Origin: Leguminivora glycinivorella
Lineage: Eukaryota > Arthropoda > Insecta > Lepidoptera > Tortricidae
DNA: 64,000 bases
Direction of reading: 5' to 3'
NCBI RefSeq assembly: GCF_023078275.1
Contig: NC_062977.1
Location: forward strand, 8,453,118-8,517,117
Shown one piece after another: positions 57,354 through 64,000 of the stretch (its first letter is position 1; every line of letters starts with the position of its first letter). The notes under the pieces were generated by a model. That model was given only the letters and a program-made list of their open reading frames with translations, was not told the origin of the DNA and did no database searches. The translations under genes and the position numbers were made by a program.

Positions 57354-57533
57354 ACGACCGGTCTGGCGCAGTCAGTAGTGAGTGTAGTGACCCTGCCTGC
57401 TGCGCCGCGGTCCCGGGTTCGAATCCCGGTAAGGGTATTTATTTGTGTGATGAGCACAGATATTTGTTCCTGAGTCATGGATGTTTTCTATGTATATAAG
57501 TATTTATATATTATATATATCGTTGTCTGAGTA
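57354..57533 (+). mobile_element. tRNA-derived SINE, 3' truncated
   Basis: GACGACCGGTCTGGCGCAG, with a small internal duplication (GTAGTGAGTGTAGTGACC), an intact B box GGTCCCGGGTTCGAATCCCG, and the body. It stops at CGTTGTCTGAGTA and lacks the GTGTCCCC tail of the 143 and 16898 copies. Confidence 0.85.
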
Positions 57534-58183
57534 TTTATCCATTGGCGTTTTGGTATATTATAAGTAGTCACACGTACAGACAGATTTCCATTTATTCTTT
57601 TAGGTACCTAGTACCTATACCTAATGGATATTGATATATTAGACATGAACGACGGATAATATATGTTCAACAAGTTACTGATGTACCTAGTGAGGTTAAA
57701 TTCAACTATTTATGTGGCTCGAGGTTACTTTACTATTTGACTACTCAAAGATTACCTATTAAAAACAGAATTTAACACCATTTGTATGTAGTACTTAGTC
57801 TTGCTTTTTCAGCTTACTCTGGTTTTGCTGGGGTAATTTTTGAATAAAAGTACAAATACCCACTCGGAAAAATATCTTTAATTTTTATAAAATCAATATC
57901 AGGCATTTTTAATTCGCACAATTTTGTACAATATACAATAAAGTTCAGATATTATTTAATTACATCTTTCCAAGCTAACAAAATAGCACAATAATGGACA
58001 CATACTTGTATAAGTATTGGACAAAACTTTTTATGGTCATTGAGGACTAACAACAAAACATGGGCAAGAAACCCATTTTTTTAATTATTTACAAGGGATA
58101 AATATTTGTATGTCAACTTTGTATGAACATTGAACATAATAATATAGTTACATAATGGTAGTTGAAACACTAAAACAAAAATT
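57534..58183. other. No gene recognised
   Basis: AT-rich, no repeat matched. Confidence 0.35.
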
Positions 58184-58185
58184 AT

Positions 58186-58290
58186 CTGGCAACATCTAGC
58201 ACAACTTCACTTCTACAATGTCCTCATATAAAGTCGAGCTAGATGTATGGACTCTCGCGTCAGAACGCAAGTTGTGCTAGATAGCCAGAT
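58186..58290. mobile_element. Short foldback repeat
   Basis: ACATCTAGCACAACTT and AAGTTGTGCTAGAT lie inverted about 60 bp apart, with TCTGGC / GCCAGA outside them. Confidence 0.6.
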
Positions 58291-58656
58291 AGAGGCAAAA
58301 TGTCCCAATGTTTGTAATTAATAATTCAATATCGTTACAATTTCGTAACTGACGTGTTTGTTATCTGTATTAGGTATTATGAATGGATGAGAAGCTCAAA
58401 AAGCTGTGTCGAACACTGAGACTGAAACGAGACATCTTACAGTATAGGTATGCACCTACTACCTTTTCGTGGATTTTTCTAAACATTTATTAGGCAAGTT
58501 TTTCACGAGACAATTGCAAGTGTGACGGTGCTTAGTTTAGGTACCTTTAAAACTTGGGTTCGTATACTTCGTATTCAATATGCCCCTCATTCGCTCCCTG
58601 GAGAACGATTCGCTAGCTAATAGTTTGGCTATATTACCTAATCACTCATTGTCAGA

Positions 58657-58745
58657 GATCGGACAACTGGGCATCATTCTAAAAACATAAGGTTCTTTAT
58701 TCCGTAAACGTCATACAAATGACGCCCAACTGTCCGATTTCTGCT
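58657..58745. mobile_element. ~89-bp foldback MITE
   Basis: GATCGGACAACTGGGC and GCCCAACTGTCCGAT are inverted ends. Confidence 0.7.
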
Positions 58746-59684
58746 CATAGTATTGCGATAAGGAAATGTTTCGTTCACTATGGAGTTGTTAAGCGTTTTT
58801 GGATAATCTCCCTGTGATTAATAGTGGTAAGAGTACATTTTTTGCTGATGTGATTAGGAGGTATTCGGTTAGTAATTTCTTGTTTCCAATTTATCATTAA
58901 TATTATATCATATCACAGAAAGCGCCTTTCATTCAGTCACTGTCAGAGGTTGATGAGTCATACCATTTTCAAATTGATATTAAGAAATTACTATCTGAAT
59001 AGAATCCTGACTCGTCTTCAGCCAAAATCCAGTTGTTATTCAATCTAGATTAAATATAAAGGTTTGATGAATTATAAGTAATTATTGGGACAAGGAATGA
59101 TATTAAAACTAAACATATATGTGTGTAGGTTTACAGATAGATAGATAATTAATGAAAGTGTGACGTTTATTTGCGCTGCCAAATAACCTACAACTGTTAT
59201 ATCTCAAAGGTAGATTTTTCAAGTGTCAGCTCAAAATCGTGTCGTTGGTGTCTCGGTTTATCTACTTTTTAGTTAATTAAATATTGATCATACCCTTGGT
59301 AGGTATATTCATTGCCGTATAGTTCATATATCTATTTTTATTAATATTGCAAAGTTAATGTACCCAGCAGTCCGGCTTAAACTACCATTAAGTAGGAGCC
59401 ATATTATTTACAAAACTGCATGTAAAATAGTAATCTTTATACATAAATTATTAGAGGCAAGAACATAAGCATCAGCAGGGTCCGACAATAAATTCGTTTT
59501 CATTCATATCAATGAGGTATTATTATATAAAATAATGTAATAAATAATGAACTGTAATTTTGGACTAAAACAGTGATCTACTTATTCTAATTAACCATAC
59601 ATTTCTTACTATATCATTTATAGTTCTATACTGTACAACACTTAAATCTCACAACAAATACACAACGGCTGCAGCACCGCACTG
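58746..59684. other. 3' flank of the Sp gene; no feature recognised
   Basis: AT-rich with no repeat matched, possibly including extended 3' untranslated sequence on the minus strand. Confidence 0.35.
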
Positions 59685-59690
59685 TTTATT
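59685..59690 (-). terminator. Possible polyadenylation signal of the Sp gene
   Basis: AATAAA on the minus strand lies ~165 bp past the stop codon, the first canonical hexamer downstream. Other AT-rich candidates occur further on, so use of this one is unproven. Confidence 0.4.
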
Positions 59691-59852
59691 TTACAGGAGC
59701 ACGTTACTATGTACAATGTTCTGATATGTGGTATGTACAGGCCCGGGCGGGGCGCCGGCGCCGGCGCCGGGGCGCGGGCGGCAGTATCACAGGAGCGGCG
59801 CGTGGTGCAGCAGCGGCAGCGGCGGCGCGGGCGGCGCGGCCGCGCGCGCGCG

Positions 59853-60980
59853 TCACACCAGCGCGCCCGGCTTCACGTCCAGAGGATGCTCCGGCGACCG
59901 CCCGCCCAAACCGCCTTCTCCTTGGCTATTCTCCTCAGAGTCCGAACACGAATCTGAACTGCCCTTTTTACCTCCGTTGTGCGTTTTTACATGTTTCGCT
60001 AGGTGATCTGACCGCATAAATCTCTTATTGCACACTGGACACGCGAACCTCTTCTCTCCGGTGTGCGTGCGCAGGTGTCGCTGCAGCTCGTCGGAGCGCG
60101 TAAACCTCTTCCCGCAGAATAGCCAGTTGCACACGAACGGCCTCTCGCCTGTGTGCCAGCGAAGGTGGGCTTTTAGGTGGGACGTTTTGCCGTACACTTT
60201 CCCGCAGCCGGGTATGTGACAACTGTGAATATTCTTTTTTCTTAGATGGGCGCCCGCGGGTCCTAGCCTCTCTGCTTCTTGGCAGTTGGGGCAGTCGCAC
60301 GTGGCTCGGCCGGCGTACCGGCGCTGCGACCGGGGAGAGGGAGCCTGCGCGGGCGGCGCCGGCGAGCCCGGCCCGTGCAGTCCGAACGAGCCTTGCGTAG
60401 GCAACACGGACTTGTATGCGTCTTGCAGCAGATGCGGGGCGGGGGGTAGTAAGTGAGCACCTCCGGATAGTGAATGCGTTAATTGCGAGTAGTCTTGGCC
60501 TGCGTAATTTGCCATTTGTCCTCCGACGTCTAACCATCCACTGTGCACATCCCACCACGTGCCGCCGACGGCGCCGACGCCGCCCATTTCGGCAGCTTTT
60601 AAGGCACCACTACTGCCGCCGCCGCCGACGTTGAAAGGCCACGATTCATAGGGGTGTCGGGAGTACATCGAGCCGAGACTCGCGCTGGATTCGCTTTTGC
60701 CTAAGAGTTGATCGCCAGATGACGGGAAATAGAGGTCGTTTCCATATGAAGGAGGCGCGGCACACGACGTGGGTCCTCGGCCGTAGGGGGTGCAGGCGGG
60801 CGGCTGCGAGCGCGGCGCGCCGCCACCGCCGGGCGGGGAGTGCGCGCCGGGGCTCTTCTTCCACGGGTGGAAGCCCTTGCCCACGGCGGCGTCGGCCAGC
60901 GGCGGCGGAGATTTGCTCGACAGCTTGTTGCACTGCGCCGCCAACATCGCCAGCGGCGTGCCGCGTAAGCTCGGGTGTTC
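59853..60980 (-). CDS. Sp1: Sp-family zinc-finger transcription factor (Sp8/Sp6-9 type), last exon
   Basis: This exon encodes 375 residues, counting 11 codons before the first Met at 60947. It opens after TGTCTGTCTTTCCAG (acceptor, exon starts at 60980) with EHPSLRGTPLAMLAAQCNKL, as in Sp6-9 proteins. Numbered from Met 60947: GFHPWKKSPG (25-34), WWDVHSGWLDVGG (131-143), the Btd box CDCPNC (217-222), and three C2H2 fingers: C243/C248/H261/H265 (KTSHLKA), C273/C278/H291/H295 (RSDELQR) and C303/C306/H319/H323 (RSDHLAK). These recognition residues are those of Sp/KLF proteins that bind GC and CACCC boxes. The stop is at 59853 after VKPGALV. The protein is a nuclear DNA-binding regulator; in insects this class acts in leg/appendage and head development (family knowledge). 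Gly/Ala/Pro-rich linkers are GC-rich, unlike the flanks. Upstream exon(s) encoding the N-terminus were not found here. The symbol follows Drosophila usage; the related gene buttonhead (btd) is less likely because the N-terminal motifs match Sp8-type proteins. Confidence 0.93.
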   Translation of the reverse strand, partial: EHPSLRGTPLAMLAAQCNKLSSKSPPPLADAAVGKGFHPWKKSPGAHSPPGGGGAPRSQPPACTPYGRGPTSCAAPPSYGNDLYFPSSGDQLLGKSESSASLGSMYSRHPYESWPFNVGGGGSSGALKAAEMGGVGAVGGTWWDVHSGWLDVGGQMANYAGQDYSQLTHSLSGGAHLLPPAPHLLQDAYKSVLPTQGSFGLHGPGSPAPPAQAPSPRSQRRYAGRATCDCPNCQEAERLGPAGAHLRKKNIHSCHIPGCGKVYGKTSHLKAHLRWHTGERPFVCNWLFCGKRFTRSDELQRHLRTHTGEKRFACPVCNKRFMRSDHLAKHVKTHNGGKKGSSDSCSDSEENSQGEGGLGGRSPEHPLDVKPGALV

Positions 60981-62140
60981 CTGGAAAGACAGACAACGGA
61001 TAGTTAATTAACGAGATCAAAAAAAGAAGTCCTACGAGTTTAATTATCATCAACGGTGGGTTTAGACCGTGAGAACAAGCCCGATGTGTCGACTAAGATT
61101 TATGGCCTAATTTATATGGGAACTAACGTGGTGTTCGGCTCGTGCCCCGGGCGCTGAGAAATAATATAAATAAATTATGAGATGGTTGTAGTGTATTTAC
61201 AATTAGGCGGCGGTGACAGCTCCCGGCCGCTACCGCGAGCCGCGGGACGTCGTAATTAATAAACGCTACCCGAGTCACTGGCCTTACAATATTTATTATC
61301 TATCATTTTAAATATCGTTTTAATGATCTCAACTTTTCTCATACTAAATATGTACTTAGACAAGTAATATTTTAGAATAGGTAATCATTCTGTATTTATT
61401 CAAACTTATTTGACTGTGATTAGACTAGGTATGTAAATCTACATGCATTAACAATTAGGCGTATAGGCACCGCATTCATAAATAAAATCAGATCCCTAAG
61501 CACGTATAAAGCTAGAATAAGGGTGTAAAGCATAATCCATTCACCGTTGTTCATTTCAGCGAGTTGAAAATAAAGGTGAGCACACAAGGAACATCCGACC
61601 GGATATTTCACCCCAGCATGAGACACAAAGCGCCGATAAAAAAGTTCCATTGTGAGCAATAATAATATAATCCAGGGATCCGACACCGGGGAACGGGGTG
61701 CGGCCACGCCCTGTACATTGTGATTGGCGCAGCTGTCGTGCCGTGTGTACGCGCCCTTATTTTTAAAACTTGGAAAACTGAGCCAGCGAATACTTGGAAC
61801 TAACTTAATGAACATTGAACATTTTATGAACTAGAATCATGCTATGTTCGGAAAATTACCCATAAAACCTACAAAGATTACTATAGGTCTCTGTTTCTTT
61901 TTGTTCACCAATCAGACTCGAGTTTTTTGTGGAGATTTGTGCTAAATGTTAGAATAATAAGAGTATTTCTCACAAATGTGAAGGATGATGTTTTAATATG
62001 TTTTTTAACAATTGTAAATAAGCAGCTACAGACGTTAAGACAGGTTTATCTCGTGATCATAGATATGAGTAGATGTAGGCCAACGGCGGCATAAATACAA
62101 CTGCCCATAGCCCATGACAATTACGATTAGCATAAAAATA
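60981..62140 (-). other. Presumed intron of the Sp gene
   Basis: It begins (minus strand) at the acceptor CTTTCCAG. A repeat-poor, GC-richer patch at 61200-61275 (GGCGGCGGTGACAGCTCCC, then CGTAATTAATAAACGC) and a TTTATGGCC core at ~61100 could be intronic regulatory sites. The open frame at 61420-61815 has no domain. Confidence 0.4.
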
Positions 62141-62141
62141 G

Positions 62142-62571
62142 TTATTTGTTATACAAGGGGGCAAAGTTGTATTTTAACGCCGAGTGTGGAATTGAGAAAC
62201 GAGCAAGTGAAAGGATTCTATAGTTGAACCACGAGCGAAGCGAGTGGTTCGAGAATAGAATCCTGAACTTGCGAGTTTTTCAACACACGAGAAGTAAAAT
62301 ACATTTGCACCCGAGTGTAACACAAAACTTTTCCCCTCACTATAGCGAGGAAACTACAACGCAAAAAATGTGTTTATCACTGCTTCCAGTAGTTCCACAG
62401 GTGGTAAATCATCTTTATTACTAGATTCACCTACTTTTATCAATTTTAAAGCAGTTAATTTGACTTTATTCAAGGTCAAATTACTTTACCCACTAGTGGA
62501 TAAAATGCGTTTTTACTCGCTGGTATTTTAGGACAAAACACGTGTTTCCGAGCTAGTGAGGGGAAAAATAA
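62142..62571. mobile_element. 430-bp repeat, copy B
   Basis: Near-identical to 48363-48792 and in the same orientation, 13.8 kb away. Confidence 0.9.
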
Positions 62572-62665
62572 TAAAAGCATATCCGATTGCCACGGCGATA
62601 CAAAGTCGTGAGACTTTACTCTTTCAGATACATGTATTTATGTAGGCAATACATAGATACATTAT

Positions 62666-62823
62666 TAGGGTTCCCCCACATCTAGCGTCTCGCGAGCGTC
62701 GCGTCGGGCCAACTGTATGGAAAAAGACGCCGCGTTGACGCGACGTCGACGCGGCGTCAGGCTTTGCCCATACAGTTGGCCCGACGCGACGCTCGCGAGA
62801 CGCTAGATGTGGGGGGACCCTTA
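62666..62823. mobile_element. 158-bp CG-rich foldback MITE
   Basis: TAGGGTTCCCCCACATCTAG and CTAGATGTGGGGGGACCCTTA ends. GCGTCTCGCGAGCGTCGCG and CCAACTGTATGG are repeated inverted inside. Confidence 0.9.
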
Positions 62824-64000
62824 GGTCTTTGATCTATAGGCAATCGATAATCAGTTAGCATTTATACTCGTACCCTCAATATTAAAAACGATCCACTATT
62901 TATATACTTAACCTACAACTACATATGAATGACTCAATCAAAAGGAGCTTTTATATTTCATATTTTAAATATACGTTTAATAATTAAAAATCAAAATCAA
63001 AATAATTTAATCAGCAAATAGGCCACAGGGGCACTTTTGCACTTTTAAACTAAGAAAAATCGTATTAAATATGTCAATATGTTTAAGATTCAAGGTTTAA
63101 ATAGTCAAGTTAGTCGAGATGAGAACCTGCCGGCCTTTTTAAAGTTTGTTAAACTCATTTTCTGATCCATCGAGGTGTTCAATTTTAGACACATACAGAC
63201 ACCTCTCGAAGCAATTTTGGGATAATATTAGAAGATGAGTGGTGGTGTTCTGCCTTAGTCGGCGCTGTCATAATTACCCTAGGCATTATGCTCCATTTGG
63301 GCTGCGCGGGCGCACCAAAACAGAGTGATATCGGTAATTGGTCAACTGGCCGTCGAGATTGAATCAAACCGTGGCGCCACTCTGGCGCCGAACGCCGCAT
63401 TACAATGTTGATGGCTTTTTCCTTGTCAAAAATGACGAAGATCTTTTGTCGTAAAAAATTAAATAAAACACAAAGAGATCCACCGACCATGTGAGAGTCA
63501 ATGAAGCCGGGTCAGGTAGCGGGGAAGGGATAGGTTTGTTCATTAGGTGATTTTCAGTTTGAAATCGAGATGTAATTAAGGTAGGTAGAAGTCGCAGTGT
63601 AACAAAGAACGTTAAAGAATACATCTTTAATTCTTTTATAATGTCATTTTTTGACATTATTGGTTCTGAGATAGAGACTATAGAACGTTGCGCGTTGTGT
63701 TGTGTTAGAAGACACGGATGGTCATTGCGAAGATCCTTAGATGAAGGTACAGATGCCGTTCGAGTGATTATAACATGTCAATTTGATGACAAAAATACTC
63801 ACAGCACAAAACAATAGAAAAACTACCAGAAAATACCACGTAATTTTCGTATATTTGCTCTAAGAGAACATAGTTACGAGAGCCAGATCATAATTAGGCG
63901 ACTAGTAGAATTCGAAAGGGGACCGGATGTATCAATGACCGCGGATCGGATTACTTAATTGCAGCCTTTAAATTCAGTAGGCCAGTGGAGGAAACTCCGT
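62824..64000. other. No gene recognised; probably Sp intron or upstream region
   Basis: The open frames at 63185-63657 have no domain. A GC-richer patch at 63290-63400 has no repeat match. No 5' exon of the Sp gene could be recognised. Confidence 0.35.

Noticed and set aside
58383..58450. Possible exon MDEKLKKLCRTLRLKRDILQ
   Set aside because: Only ~21 codons, no clear promoter, weak donor (GTATGC) and no continuation; likely chance.
59741..59850. GC-rich tandem GGCGCC run as a regulatory island
   Set aside because: It is low-complexity sequence in the 3' untranslated region just after the Sp stop; no specific site can be supported.
60025..60558. Arg-rich 177-codon open frame on the minus strand within the Sp exon
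   Set aside because: It is the shadow of the GC-rich zinc-finger coding sequence in another frame; so are the other frames at 59709-61053.
1..64000. CRISPR array, operons or phage-like modules
   Set aside because: No regular short repeats with unique spacers, no ribosome-binding-site-led gene clusters; composition and repeats are those of an insect nuclear genome.

Overview
This window is AT-rich nuclear DNA from a moth or butterfly. The evidence is the density of lepidopteran-type interspersed repeats (tRNA-derived SINEs with a long conserved tail, LINE 3' ends ending in short tandem tails, many foldback MITEs), the GTACCTA-rich intergenic texture, and one insect developmental regulator. 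I see no bacterial, organellar or CRISPR-like features. Order and species cannot be fixed more precisely from the sequence alone.

Only one ordinary host gene is clearly supported: the last large exon of an Sp-family (Sp6-9 / Sp8-like, Drosophila 'Sp1' type) C2H2 zinc-finger transcription factor on the minus strand at 59853-60980, with a clean splice acceptor. Its 5' exon(s) are not seen and probably lie beyond 64000. Most of the remaining ~59 kb is the 3' flank of this gene and behaves like the repeat-rich gene desert often found around developmental regulators. A few GC-richer, repeat-poor islands (near 12.8, 13.7, 37.0, 43.0, 55.8 and 61.2 kb) are candidate regulatory elements, by inference only. 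Two short open segments ending in good splice donors (41407-41569 and 51828-51891, plus strand) are weak candidates for exons of unknown genes.

Region by region: 0-18 kb holds SINEs, LINE tails and several MITE families, plus a foldback at 14.0-14.9 kb built around the tail of a DNA transposase. 19.06-23.15 kb is a 5'-truncated, frameshifted LINE of the Jockey superfamily (CR1/L2-like) on the minus strand, split by a compact LTR retroelement (21050-22267) with a 4-bp target duplication. 23-33 kb holds MITEs, a SINE and a cluster of four related repeats. 33.5-34.0 kb is the tail of a second, different LINE reverse transcriptase. 38.9-40.7 kb is an unexplained block ending in an 11-bp minisatellite. 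43-47.5 kb holds large foldback elements, including a 918-bp palindromic array with an 8-bp target duplication. 48-58 kb holds paired long repeats and a nested TA-flanked element. 59.7-61 kb is the Sp exon and 61-64 kb is its presumed intron with more MITEs.

The most unusual structures are (1) the nested LTR element, whose two LTRs are identical up to the predicted transcription start and diverged beyond it, (2) the 918-bp CACGACCAC palindromic array, (3) the foldback derived from a transposase 3' end, and (4) a 194-bp repeat family flanked by ~11-bp target duplications. All element-class assignments rest on reading by eye; no database search was run.
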